From: an uncultured Collinsella sp.
Lineage (GTDB): Bacteria > Actinomycetota > Coriobacteriia > Coriobacteriales > Coriobacteriaceae
Length of the DNA stretch: 45,973 bases
Direction of reading: 5' to 3'
Assembly (NCBI GenBank): GCA_958438125.1
Contig: CAUBQN010000001.1
Span: 1 to 45,973, forward strand
Shown: positions 1 to 8,249 of the stretch, piece after piece
How positions within the stretch are numbered: the stretch's first letter is position 1
Layout: each line of letters begins with the position of its first letter
The notes under the pieces: generated by a model
Databases searched by the model: none
What the model was told of the DNA's origin: nothing
The model's input: only the letters and a program-made list of their open reading frames with translations
Translations under genes and position numbers: made by a program

Positions 1-167
1 TCGACACCGCCGAGTTCGCGATCCCCGGCCTTGACGACGAGTTCCGCGTCATCGTGTCTCCGTGGATCCTCTCCTCGCTGATCACCGATCGCCTTGCCGC
101 TTACTACGAGACGGTCACCAAGCACAACCTCAACTACCGTCGTTACTATCACCAGTTCGACTACTAA
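1..167 (+). CDS. SIS-domain sugar-phosphate isomerase/deglycase, C-terminal fragment
   Basis: The reading frame is open from base 3 to a TAA at 165-167 and gives the last 54 residues, ending in YRRYYHQFDY. A Tyr/Arg-rich tail of this kind is what I associate with SIS-domain enzymes of the FrlB/GfrE/GfrF group, which split 6-phosphorylated Amadori compounds; an AgaS-like aminosugar isomerase is also possible. The start lies outside the window. It precedes a complete mannose-type PTS on the same strand, so it would process the phosphorylated sugar that the PTS delivers. The family assignment rests on a short fragment and on context. Confidence 0.5.
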   Translation, partial: DTAEFAIPGLDDEFRVIVSPWILSSLITDRLAAYYETVTKHNLNYRRYYHQFDY

Positions 168-196
168 TAGTTGACCACTCATTTAAGAAGCACCCT

Positions 197-224
197 GCCC
201 GGGCGCATGCGTCCGGGCATTTTT
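197..224 (+). terminator. Intrinsic terminator between the SIS gene and EIIA
   Basis: A GC-rich stem (GCCCGG at 197-202 with CCGGGC at 213-218, extended inward by a G-U and further pairs) is followed at once by ATTTTT. It sits 30 bp after the SIS stop codon and 31 bp before the EIIA start. It probably lowers or blocks read-through from the isomerase gene into the PTS genes. Confidence 0.75.
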
Positions 225-254
225 ATGCCGAAATTCGCTAGGAAGGGGAATCGA

Positions 255-671
255 ATGAGGCAGTTTATCGTGGCGTCCCATGCTCATTTTGCGTCTGGAA
301 TCGTCGAGAGCATCGGCCTGCTTTCCGGCGAGCGCGAAAACGTCCATGCGCTCTCTATGTATGTCGACGGAAACGAGGACCTGACCAAGGAGGCCGCAGC
401 GATTCTGGACGGCTTTGCCGCGGACGATGAGGTCGTCGTTTGCACCGACCTCTTTGGCGGCAGTGTCAACAACGAGTTCACCAAGATCGTCCAGACGCGT
501 CCCAACACGCATCTGGTGACCAATATGAACCTGCCGCTCCTTATTCAGCTGCTGTTCGTGCCCGAATCCACCCCGATCGATGAGGCCATTCGCCAGATCG
601 TCGAGGCGGACGACACCAAGGTCAAGTACGTCAACGACCTGCTGGGGCAGGCCGAACTCGATGAGTTTTAA
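255..671 (+). CDS. PTS EIIA component, mannose/fructose/sorbose family
   Basis: This 138-residue cytoplasmic protein takes phosphate from HPr and passes it to EIIB. The N-terminus MRQFIVASHAHF aligns with the EIIA-Man opening, and His9 corresponds to the phosphorylated histidine. Length matches a single EIIA domain. The ATG at 255 is chosen because GGAAGGGG lies just upstream; the frame stays open further upstream, but that part would include the terminator hairpin. It is the first gene of a tight EIIA-EIIB-EIIC-EIID cluster with gaps of 17 and 8 bp and then an overlap. Substrate cannot be read from EIIA itself. Confidence 0.9.
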   Translation: MRQFIVASHAHFASGIVESIGLLSGERENVHALSMYVDGNEDLTKEAAAILDGFAADDEVVVCTDLFGGSVNNEFTKIVQTRPNTHLVTNMNLPLLIQLLFVPESTPIDEAIRQIVEADDTKVKYVNDLLGQAELDEF

Positions 672-688
672 TCACTAGGGAGCACATC

Positions 689-1159
689 ATGATTCAGATG
701 ATTCGCGTGGACTACCGACTGCTTCATGGCCAGGTTGCCGTTAGCTGGACCTCGGCTCTGGGTGCCGACTGCATCCTGTTGGTGAGCGACACGGTTCTCA
801 ATGACAAGCTTCGTCTGCAGGCCCTGTCCCTTGCAAAGCCGGAGGGCTGCAAAGTCGTCGTCAAAAACACCGAGGACGCCGTCAAGGCGCTTCAGAGCGG
901 TGTGACCGATAAGTACAAGCTCTTCGTGGTTTGCGAGACGATCCAGCAGGCCGGTGCCGTCGCCAAGGCGATGGGAGTCAAGAAGATCAACCTCGGCAAT
1001 GTTGCCTTTAGCGAGAATGCCCGCCAGGTCTCGACGAGCGTGTTCCTTACGCCCGAAAACGAGGCATACGTCAAAGAGCTGCTCGGCGAGGGCTATGAAC
1101 TGTTCATTCAGATGATTCCGGCAGATGCGAAGACTGACGCCGCGAAGGTCATCGGTTAG
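689..1159 (+). CDS. PTS EIIB component, mannose/fructose/sorbose family
   Basis: This 156-residue protein transfers phosphate from EIIA to the incoming sugar. The opening RVDYRLLHGQVAVSW is the family signature, with the phosphorylated histidine at residue 13. Most members have RxDDR at this point; here the second Asp is Tyr9. AGGGAG precedes the ATG by a normal spacing. It lies 17 bp after EIIA and 8 bp before EIIC. EIIA and EIIB are separate polypeptides here, unlike the fused ManX of E. coli. Confidence 0.93.
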   Translation: MIQMIRVDYRLLHGQVAVSWTSALGADCILLVSDTVLNDKLRLQALSLAKPEGCKVVVKNTEDAVKALQSGVTDKYKLFVVCETIQQAGAVAKAMGVKKINLGNVAFSENARQVSTSVFLTPENEAYVKELLGEGYELFIQMIPADAKTDAAKVIG

Positions 1160-1167
1160 GGGCTGTC

Positions 1168-1959
1168 ATGGTTATCAAGACAATCCTGATTTTCCTGATT
1201 GCCCTTTTGGGCTATTCCGAGTGGCTGACGGGCACGAGCTACCTCCAGCGCCCGATTGTGCTCGGACCTCTGGTTGGCCTTGTCATGGGCGACATGGTGA
1301 CCGGCACGATCATGGGCGCCACGATGGAGCTTGCCATGGTCGGCGCCATCTCGGTCGGCGCCTATAACCCGCCCGATACGATTTCCGGCACTATCCTGGG
1401 CGTATCTCTTGCCATGCAGGCCGGCGCGGACGCTTCGGCGGCCCTGACCCTGGGCATTCCCATCGCAACGATCGTCCTGGCGCTCGATACTGCCCTGGGC
1501 CAGCCGGTGATGCTGCTGCTGGTGCACCGTATCGACAAAAACGTCGAGGACGGAGACACCAAGGCCATCACGCGCAACATGCTCATCGCCGGTTACGCGC
1601 AGAGCTGGTGCGGCCTGCTGATTATTCCCCTGGCATTCTTCTTTGGCGCCGATGCCGTCGCCAGCCTGCTCAACATCATCCCCGATTTCGTTCAGACCGG
1701 TATGGATGTCGCCGCCGCCTTCTTGCCCGCACTCGGTTTTGCAATGCTGGCTCAGATGATTATGAACAAGACGGTGGCGCCGTTCTTCTTCGCTGGCTTC
1801 TTCCTCGTCGCCTACTTTGGCATTAGCACGACGGGCGTGGCGATCTTTGCCGCGATCATCGTCGTCGCGATGACGGTTTTGGGTGACAAGAAAAAGGCGG
1901 AGCAGCCCGCAGTGGCAACCGAGGATCCTGCGATTGGGAGTGGGTTCGATGAGTTTTAA
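1168..1959 (+). CDS. PTS EIIC membrane component, mannose/fructose/sorbose family
   Basis: This 263-residue polytopic membrane protein forms part of the sugar channel together with EIID. The sequence is hydrophobic almost throughout. It contains the early GPLVGLVMGDMVTG segment and a Met/Ala/Gly-rich helix typical of this family. The C-terminal 25 residues (DKKKAEQPAV onward) form a hydrophilic cytoplasmic tail. The start lies 8 bp after EIIB, and its end overlaps the EIID start by 11 bp, so the two are probably translationally coupled. Confident at family level; the substrate is inferred only from the neighbouring genes. Confidence 0.93.
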   Translation: MVIKTILIFLIALLGYSEWLTGTSYLQRPIVLGPLVGLVMGDMVTGTIMGATMELAMVGAISVGAYNPPDTISGTILGVSLAMQAGADASAALTLGIPIATIVLALDTALGQPVMLLLVHRIDKNVEDGDTKAITRNMLIAGYAQSWCGLLIIPLAFFFGADAVASLLNIIPDFVQTGMDVAAAFLPALGFAMLAQMIMNKTVAPFFFAGFFLVAYFGISTTGVAIFAAIIVVAMTVLGDKKKAEQPAVATEDPAIGSGFDEF

Positions 1960-2785
1960 GTTTGAGTCTTCTTACGACGGGCTGATTTCCCGCGCAGACC
2001 TTAAGAAGCTGTTCTGGCGCTCGATTCCCTATGAGCATTCCTGGAACTACGAGCGTATGGGCCATATCGGCTTTATGTGGGCCCTTATGCCGATCCTTCG
2101 CAAGCTGTATCCGCAGGATGCGGACTTTAAGGCCGCCCTCAAGCGCCATATGGAGCTCTATAACGTCACGCCGTACATCTCGACGCTCCCCATGTCCATC
2201 GCCGCTGCAATGGAGGAGGTCAACGCTACTGACGATAGCTTTGACACGAGCGCGATCTCTAATGTCAAGCTTGCTTTGATGGGGCCGCTGTCCGGCGTGG
2301 GCGATGCCTTCTACTGGGGCACGCTGCGAATTTTGGCAACGGGTGTCGGCACGTCGCTGGCGCTACAGGGCTCTATTCTTGGCCCGATTTTGTTCCTGCT
2401 CGTGTTCAATGTCCCTCACTACATCATCCGTTACCTGCTGACGTTTGTGGGGTATCGCTTTGGCTCGGACATGATCAGCAAGGTCCAGGAATCGGGCATT
2501 ATGGACACGATCGTCAAGATGGCCTCTATCATGGGCGCCATGGTGATCGGCGCTATGACCATGGAGATGGTCACCGTGGACATTCCGCTCATGGTCGGTG
2601 CGGGCGATGGTGCTCAGACGCTGGCCGAGCTGCTCAACGGAATCTTCCCGGGCTTTGTCACGATGGGGCTGTTTGGAATCGTCTATCTCATGCTCAAGAA
2701 GAAGATGAATCCGCTGGTCATCATGCTCGTGATCCTGCTCGTGAGTATCGCCGGCGCGTTCTTTGGAGTGCTTGGTGTTCAGTAG
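1949..2785 (+). CDS. PTS EIID membrane component, mannose/fructose/sorbose family
   Basis: EIID is found only in this PTS family and pairs with EIIC. The protein has 278 residues, a usual length. It has a long amphipathic N-terminal half (ISRADLKKLFWRS, then WNYERMGHIGFMWALMP) and a helical C-terminal membrane region ending LVSIAGAFFGVLG. I chose the ATG at 1949, inside the EIIC tail and preceded by GGGAGTGGG; the upstream extension reads through EIIC coding sequence. A terminator-like hairpin follows at 2818-2851. Confidence 0.93.
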   Translation: MSFKFESSYDGLISRADLKKLFWRSIPYEHSWNYERMGHIGFMWALMPILRKLYPQDADFKAALKRHMELYNVTPYISTLPMSIAAAMEEVNATDDSFDTSAISNVKLALMGPLSGVGDAFYWGTLRILATGVGTSLALQGSILGPILFLLVFNVPHYIIRYLLTFVGYRFGSDMISKVQESGIMDTIVKMASIMGAMVIGAMTMEMVTVDIPLMVGAGDGAQTLAELLNGIFPGFVTMGLFGIVYLMLKKKMNPLVIMLVILLVSIAGAFFGVLGVQ

Positions 2786-2817
2786 GGCATCCGTCATAAT
2801 GAGAATAATGTAAGAGG

Positions 2818-2851
2818 GGGCGTCGCGCGCACTGTGCTGCGGCGCCCTTTT
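2818..2851 (+). terminator. Terminator-like hairpin after EIID
   Basis: GGGCGTCGC (2818-2826) pairs with GCGGCGCCC (2839-2847) over nine positions with one G-T wobble, followed by TTTT. It lies 18 bp before the start of the epimerase gene, so it may attenuate that last gene rather than end the operon. Confidence 0.6.
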
Positions 2852-2868
2852 GCCGAAAGGTGGACAAG

Positions 2869-3705
2869 ATGGAGTATCCGCAGCTTGCCGTCATGAATAT
2901 CAGCCATCGTTATTTTGACCTTGAGGAATTCTTTTCTTCGGCAGCGGCCTCGGGCTACACGTGTTGCGAGCTTTGGACCGGGGCGATGCATCTGTATGTC
3001 GATTGCCATGGATACGATTCGCTCGAGCAGGTGCGGGAGCTGTCGCAGCGGTATGGGGTTCGGATTGTGGGGCTTTGTCCCGAACAGAACAACCCCAAGC
3101 CGTGGAATATCGCGGCGCGTGGGAATGAGGCGCGTGCCCGCACGCTCGCGTACTTTAAGAACGTTGTGGATATCGCGGCGGAACTTGGAGCCGAGCAGGT
3201 CATGGTCTCGAGCGGCTGGGCATTTTTGAACGAGCCGATCGAGGACGCGTGGGGTCGCAGCGCCTCGATGCTGCGTGCGATTGCCGAGCATGCGGGAGAG
3301 CGCGGCGTGCGACTGGTGCTCGAGGCCCTACAGCCGGTTGAGTCGATGATCGTGAACTCGGCGGCCGACACGAAGCGCATGATCGAGGCAGTTGATCATC
3401 CGGCACTTAAGGCGTGTCTGGATTTGGGCGCTATGGCGGTGGCAGGGGATACCATCGACGATTATTTCGATCTGCTTGGCGATGATGTCGCCCACGTGCA
3501 TTTTGTCGATGTTGCGGCAGATGGCACGACGCATCTTGCCTGGGGTGACGGCGACCGCGATATGCGCGCCGACCTGGATAGGCTGGTGGCGCGCGGCTAT
3601 CGCGGAGTTGTTTCGGCCGAGACCTATGACGGGCGCTATTTCGCCGACCCCGCAGCTGCCGATGCGCAGGTAATGGCAGAGTATCGTCGTGCGATTGGCG
3701 CCTAG
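2869..3705 (+). CDS. Sugar-phosphate isomerase/epimerase, TIM barrel, FrlC-like
   Basis: This 278-residue protein has the AP-endonuclease-2-type TIM barrel of xylose-isomerase-like epimerases. Segments resemble E. coli FrlC, the fructoselysine 3-epimerase: GYTCCELWTGAMH near the N-terminus, VRIVGLCPEQNNPKPWNI, AWGRSASML, LVLEALQPVESMIVN and a late VVSAETYDGRY. Metal-ligand acids are expected at the Glu of LEALQP, the Asp of CLDLGAM, the HVHFVD segment and the Glu of SAETYD. I prefer the ATG at 2869 (AAAGG eight bases upstream) over the GTG at 2860. It follows EIID by 83 bp across a hairpin. The Amadori assignment is inference from this resemblance and the SIS-PTS context. Confidence 0.72.
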   Translation: MEYPQLAVMNISHRYFDLEEFFSSAAASGYTCCELWTGAMHLYVDCHGYDSLEQVRELSQRYGVRIVGLCPEQNNPKPWNIAARGNEARARTLAYFKNVVDIAAELGAEQVMVSSGWAFLNEPIEDAWGRSASMLRAIAEHAGERGVRLVLEALQPVESMIVNSAADTKRMIEAVDHPALKACLDLGAMAVAGDTIDDYFDLLGDDVAHVHFVDVAADGTTHLAWGDGDRDMRADLDRLVARGYRGVVSAETYDGRYFADPAAADAQVMAEYRRAIGA

Positions 3706-3807
3706 GCGGGTTTGGGTTGCGGCGATCTGCCCTATGTTTCCAAATGAATACGGCGTGAGCGGCTGCGATGGATTTTCCCCGCAAACACTCTAGTATGCTA
3801 AAGTACC

Positions 3808-3839
3808 CAGAAGACCGGCGGAGCTATGCCGGTCTTCTG
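3808..3839 (+). promoter_or_regulatory. Perfect 12-bp hairpin in the his operon leader
   Basis: CAGAAGACCGGC (3808-3819) and GCCGGTCTTCTG (3828-3839) are exact complements around an 8-nt loop, followed by TTCTAT. It lies about 35 bp before hisZG. It could be a weak terminator for the upstream gene or a leader attenuator. No run of His codons is visible upstream. A short frame, MKHSMRRLTR (3846-3878), overlaps the hisZG start but has only one His. Confidence 0.5.
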
Positions 3840-3874
3840 TTCTATATGAAACACAGCATGAGGAGGCTCACCAG

Positions 3875-5590
3875 ATGACGGCCACACCGTGGGGATTCCG
3901 GGACATATTGCCCGAGGAGGCTCAGGCGCGCGAGGAGATCGCATGTACGGTGAAGGGCTGCTTTAGGGAGCATCATTACCTGCCGGTCGAGACGCCGCTG
4001 CTCGAGGACAAGGGTTCGCTCGAGGAAGGCGGCCGCATCGCGGACACGCCGTTCAAGCTTTTTGATGACGACGGTCGCCTGCTGGTGGTCCGTCCCGACA
4101 ACACACTGCCGATTGTGCGCCTGGTTTCGACCCGCATGCGCGCGGCCGATCTGCCGCTGCGCCTGCGCTACGAGGCGCCGGTGGTTCGCGAGTGCCAGCG
4201 CAATGCCGGTGGCTCGCGTCAGTTTACGCAACTGGGCTTTGAGCTCATCGGTGCGGGCGACACTGCGGGCGATGTCGAGATTGTCTCGCTGGTGGCCGAG
4301 GCCGTGCGCAAGCTGGCACTTCCCGATGCGCGCATTATCGCGGGCAGCGTGCGTCCGTTTAAGGAATTGCTCGCGGCGTGCGAGGATCGCGAACTGGCTG
4401 CCGAGGCGCTGCGCTGCGTGCACGCTAACGACTTTGTGGGCCTCGATGCCCGCGTGGCGGCAAGCGCCGAGCCCGATGCCGTCAAGGCCGCCATTAGCGA
4501 GCTGCCGCGTCTGCACGGCGGTGCCGGGGTGCTCGACCGCGTCGATGCGCTGCTGGCGGCGGCGGGCATTGTTGCGCCGCTCACGCGCGAGCTGCGTGCC
4601 CTGGTCGAGGGCCTGGCTCCCGAGGATGCCCAGGTGCTGTCCTTCGACTTCTCCATCATGAACTCGTTTGATTACTACACGGGTCTGGTCTTTAAGGCCT
4701 ATGCCGGCGGCCTGCCCGATCCGGTGGGTTCGGGTGGACGCTACGACTCCATCTTTACCGGTGCATTTGGCGACGGCATCGAGGTGCCGGCGGCGGGCTT
4801 CGCCTTTTCGCTCGAGCGTCTGGAGGCCGCGCACACCTCGGCCGAGGACGCTGCTTCCGATGGCGACCATGCCGTGGGGCGCGGTGCTGAGGGTCCGCTG
4901 CGCATTGCCGTGCCCAAGGGCTCGCTTAAGGCCGACACACTTGACGTGCTCGAGGCCGCGGGCCTGGACGTCTCTGAGCTGCGCGATCCTGGTCGTCACC
5001 TCATCGTGCGCGGCCGCGACACACACGCCGGTGAGGGTTCGGTCGGCGATATCGAGTTTGTCATCGTGCGTCCCAGCGACGCGCCCGCCTTTGTGGGTTG
5101 CGGCGGTGCCGACTGCGGCATCTGCGGTTGGGACTCGCTTATCGAGGCAGACCTCAACCTGCTGCAGCTGGTCGATCTGGGCTACGGTCTGTGTACCTTT
5201 ATCGAGGCGGAGCCCGCGTGGCGCGCCGGCCAGGCCGAGCGCAACTATGCCCGCCGCGGGTCGCTTCGCGTGGCCACCAAGTACCCGCGCATCGCGAGCG
5301 CCTGGTATGCCGAGCGCGGCGTGAACGCCGACATCGTTTCGCTGCACGGCAACATCGAGCTGGGCCCCATTGTCGGCATGACCGACCGTATCGTAGACAT
5401 CACCGCCACGGGCGCCACGCTGCGTGACAACGACCTGGTTATTACTGGTCGCATTATGGACTGCACGGCGCGCTTCTTCGTCAATCCGGGTGCCGCTCGC
5501 TTGGATCCGCGCGTGCGTAATCTGGCAGATCGCCTGGCCGCGGCCGTGAAGGACAAGCATTTTGAGCCCGTCGCGGGCTCGGCGCAATAG
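3875..5590 (+). CDS. hisZG: Fused ATP phosphoribosyltransferase: HisZ regulatory domain plus HisG catalytic domain
   Basis: First step of histidine synthesis, ATP + PRPP to phosphoribosyl-ATP. Residues 1 to about 325 are HisZ, a HisRS-like domain: TPWGFRDILPEEA at the start, then RPDNTLPIVRL and SGGRYDSIF. A short linker leads to a short-form HisG from residue 341 (PLRIAVPKGSLK). HisG features are GGADCGICGWDSL, RVATKYPRIA and the PRPP-loop segment DITATGATLRDN. Short HisG enzymes normally need a separate HisZ; here both sit in one 571-residue chain with no stop or start between them. The ATG at 3875 has AGGAGG upstream. It is the first gene of the his operon. Confidence 0.93.
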   Translation: MTATPWGFRDILPEEAQAREEIACTVKGCFREHHYLPVETPLLEDKGSLEEGGRIADTPFKLFDDDGRLLVVRPDNTLPIVRLVSTRMRAADLPLRLRYEAPVVRECQRNAGGSRQFTQLGFELIGAGDTAGDVEIVSLVAEAVRKLALPDARIIAGSVRPFKELLAACEDRELAAEALRCVHANDFVGLDARVAASAEPDAVKAAISELPRLHGGAGVLDRVDALLAAAGIVAPLTRELRALVEGLAPEDAQVLSFDFSIMNSFDYYTGLVFKAYAGGLPDPVGSGGRYDSIFTGAFGDGIEVPAAGFAFSLERLEAAHTSAEDAASDGDHAVGRGAEGPLRIAVPKGSLKADTLDVLEAAGLDVSELRDPGRHLIVRGRDTHAGEGSVGDIEFVIVRPSDAPAFVGCGGADCGICGWDSLIEADLNLLQLVDLGYGLCTFIEAEPAWRAGQAERNYARRGSLRVATKYPRIASAWYAERGVNADIVSLHGNIELGPIVGMTDRIVDITATGATLRDNDLVITGRIMDCTARFFVNPGAARLDPRVRNLADRLAAAVKDKHFEPVAGSAQ

Positions 5591-5695
5591 CGCGAGCACG
5601 CACGGGCACCCCAACGTACGGGCTGCGGGCCGATTGGCGCCGCCGCCCGGCCTTTCGTTTTTCAGACGCAACCTCGACCGATAGGGGATACCGAT

Positions 5696-7132
5696 ATGAA
5701 GACCATCAAGCTTGCTCCCGGTGAGCGCCTCGTTACCAACCAGCTCAACCGCAAGGGCGTGCTGCCGCAAAACATCGTCGACGCTGCCCGCGATATCGTA
5801 GCCAACGTGCGCGCCAACGGCGATGCCGCGGTGCGCGATTATTGCCAGCGTTTTGATGGTGTTGAGCTGCAGAGCTTCCGTCTGCCGCAGGAGCAGGTCG
5901 ATGCCGCGCTCGAAGGCCTCGATCCGGCCTTTGTCGCCGCACTTGAGAAGGCCGCGCGCCAGATTCGCGAGTTCCACCAGCGCGAGGTCGAGCGGAGCTG
6001 GTTTACCACGCGTCCGGACGGCACAATGCTCGGCGTTAAAGTGACCCCGCTTGCTGCGGCCGGCATCTACGTGCCGGGCGGTCGCGCGCAGTATCCCTCC
6101 ACCGTGCTCATGAACGCCATTCCCGCCAAGGTGGCCGGCGTCAAGCGCGTGGTCATGGTGACTCCGCCGCAAAAAGATGGCCTGATCAGCCCGTATACGC
6201 TTGCGGCTGCCAAGCTCGGAGGCGTGGACGAGATCTATATGGTGGGCGGCGCCCAGGCCGTGGCCGCGCTGGCGTACGGCACCGAGACCATTCCGCGTGT
6301 CGACAAGATCACCGGCCCGGGCAACGCCTTTGTCGCCGCTGCCAAACAGATTGTCTCGGGTGATGTGGGTATCGACATGGTCGCTGGCCCGTCCGAGGTC
6401 TGCGTGCTGGCCGACGCCACGGCCAAGCCCATGGTGGTCGCGGCCGACCTGATGGCCCAGGCCGAGCATGATCCGTTGGCGGCCTGCTATCTGGTGACCT
6501 GCGACGAACAGTTTGCGCGCGAGGTCGAGGCGGGTATCGACATCCTGGTGGCGCAGTCCCCGCGTGCCGAGATCACGCGCGCCTCGCTCGATAACGAGGG
6601 CACCATCGTGGTGGCCGCCGACATGGCTGCCGCCGTCGAGGCGGTGAACACCGTGGCGCCCGAGCACCTGGAGCTGTACTGCAAGGATGCGATGGGCCTG
6701 CTTGGCGGTATTCGCAACGCCGGCGCCATCTTCGTGGGCGCTTGGAGCTCCGAGCCGCTCGGCGATTATGTTGCCGGCCCCAACCACACGCTGCCGACCG
6801 GCGGCACGGCCATGTTCTCCAACCCGCTTTCGGTGGAGGAGTTCGTCAAGCGCTCGAGTGTCATTTGCTACACACCCGAGGGCCTGCTCTCCGACGCTCC
6901 CGCCACGCAGCGTCTAGCCGAGGCCGAGGGTCTGTGGGCGCACGCGCTTTCCGCCGCACTGCGCCGCCGCGTGTTGGAGCAGGGCGAGGATGCCGTGAGC
7001 GCTGAGTCTCTCGCCGCGGCCGACCTGACCAAGGTCGCCTGGCCGGGCGACGCCGTGGCGACGGTTGCCGAGGGCGTTGACCTGGCGGCTGCGGGCGCGG
7101 GTGGCGTTGGCGCGACTGGCAAGGAGGCCTAA
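5696..7132 (+). CDS. hisD: Histidinol dehydrogenase
   Basis: Catalyses the last two oxidations, histidinol to histidine with NAD, in the cytoplasm. The 478-residue protein is slightly longer than usual because of an Ala/Gly-rich tail (AAAGAGGVGATGKEA). Visible motifs are YVPGGRAQYPSTVLM, KITGPGNAF, DMVAGPSEV, the zinc-ligand pair Q255/H258 in AQAEHD, and the catalytic E323-H324 in VAPEHLEL, followed by GPNHTLPTGG. The ATG follows ATAGGGGAT. It starts 105 bp after hisZG and ends 1 bp before hisC. Confidence 0.97.
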   Translation: MKTIKLAPGERLVTNQLNRKGVLPQNIVDAARDIVANVRANGDAAVRDYCQRFDGVELQSFRLPQEQVDAALEGLDPAFVAALEKAARQIREFHQREVERSWFTTRPDGTMLGVKVTPLAAAGIYVPGGRAQYPSTVLMNAIPAKVAGVKRVVMVTPPQKDGLISPYTLAAAKLGGVDEIYMVGGAQAVAALAYGTETIPRVDKITGPGNAFVAAAKQIVSGDVGIDMVAGPSEVCVLADATAKPMVVAADLMAQAEHDPLAACYLVTCDEQFAREVEAGIDILVAQSPRAEITRASLDNEGTIVVAADMAAAVEAVNTVAPEHLELYCKDAMGLLGGIRNAGAIFVGAWSSEPLGDYVAGPNHTLPTGGTAMFSNPLSVEEFVKRSSVICYTPEGLLSDAPATQRLAEAEGLWAHALSAALRRRVLEQGEDAVSAESLAAADLTKVAWPGDAVATVAEGVDLAAAGAGGVGATGKEA

Positions 7133-7133
7133 T

Positions 7134-8249
7134 ATGGCCGAGCTGACGCCCCGCATGAAGGAGCTCGTCCAGCCCTACTTGGCCGGCATTGAGCCCTACG
7201 ATCCCAACTTTACGCCCACGCGCATCAACCTTTCGGCCAACGAGAACACCTATCCCGTGCCGGCCGGCGTGCGCGAGGCGGTCGACGCTGCCCTGGCTGC
7301 CACGCTGCTCAACCGCTACCCCGATCCCATGTCCAACGACCTGCGCGACGAGCTCGCCGCTTGGCATGGCGTGACGCGCGAGAATATCTGCGTGGGCAAC
7401 GGTGGAGACGAGCTGCTCTATAACTACCTGCTGGCGTTTGGCGGCGCGGGACGGACCCTGCTCAACTGCCCGCCGTGCTTTAGCGAGTACGCGTTCTTTG
7501 CGTCGCTCTGCCAGACCGAGGTGCGCGACGTGTGGCGCGACCCGGCGACCTTTGAGCTCGACCAGGCTGCCGTGCTTGCGGCGGCGCCCGAGTGCAGCCT
7601 GGCGATCGTGACCTCGCCCAACAATCCCACGGGCGACGTGGCTTCGCTCGGCTTTGTCGCGGCCCTGTGCGATGCGTGCCCCGGCATGGTAATGGTCGAC
7701 GAGGCCTACGTTGAGTTTGCCGACAATTCGTTTGGCGCGGCCACCACGGCGCAAGGCCTTATCGCCGAGCATCCCAACCTGGTGATTCTGCATACGCTGT
7801 CCAAGGCGTTTGGCGCCGCCGGCGCGCGTCTGGGTTATGTGATCGCGGCACCCGAGGTCATCGACGTGTTCGCGGCGATTCGCCAGATCTATTCGGTCAA
7901 CGTGCTGAGCCAGGCAACCGCGCTTGCCTGCGTGCGTGCCCGCGATGCGTACACGCCCGTGGTGGCGCAGGTCGCATCCGAGCGCGAGCGCGAGCTGTGC
8001 GCCCTGCGCGCAATGGCTGCCGAGGGCCTGCCTGTGGAGGCATGGCCGAGCGCGGCGAACTTTGTGCTCGTGCGCACGCCGCATGCCACGCGCGTGCGTG
8101 AGCGCCTGCGCGACGAGTATTCGATTTTGGTGCGCGACTTTAGCTGCGCGCCGGGCCTTGCGGACTGCCTGCGCATCACTGTTGGCACGCCGCAGGAAAA
8201 CGATGAGGTGCTGGCTGCGTTTGCCGCGCTGGTGAAGGAGGAGATGTAG
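7134..8249 (+). CDS. hisC: Histidinol-phosphate aminotransferase
   Basis: PLP-dependent class I/II aminotransferase converting imidazole-acetol phosphate and glutamate to histidinol phosphate. The protein has 371 residues, with INLSANENTYPVP near the N-terminus, VGNGGDELLYNYLLAF, TSPNNPTGD and VDEAYVEF. The PLP lysine is K224 in TLSKAFGAAGARLGY. The ATG at 7134 is chosen because AAGGAGG lies just upstream at the end of hisD; an in-frame start further upstream would lie inside hisD. The stop codon is directly followed by the hisB ATG. Confidence 0.96.
   Translation: MAELTPRMKELVQPYLAGIEPYDPNFTPTRINLSANENTYPVPAGVREAVDAALAATLLNRYPDPMSNDLRDELAAWHGVTRENICVGNGGDELLYNYLLAFGGAGRTLLNCPPCFSEYAFFASLCQTEVRDVWRDPATFELDQAAVLAAAPECSLAIVTSPNNPTGDVASLGFVAALCDACPGMVMVDEAYVEFADNSFGAATTAQGLIAEHPNLVILHTLSKAFGAAGARLGYVIAAPEVIDVFAAIRQIYSVNVLSQATALACVRARDAYTPVVAQVASERERELCALRAMAAEGLPVEAWPSAANFVLVRTPHATRVRERLRDEYSILVRDFSCAPGLADCLRITVGTPQENDEVLAAFAALVKEEM

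Noticed and set aside
3706..3874. T-box or classical His-leader attenuator
   Set aside because: No His-codon run, and no T-box consensus that I can recognise; only a perfect hairpin is visible.
3842..6787. 981-codon minus-strand open frame antisense to hisZG and hisD
   Set aside because: It mirrors two clear genes in GC-rich DNA with strong third-position bias. Its translation is Arg/His/Gly-rich without any recognisable motif.
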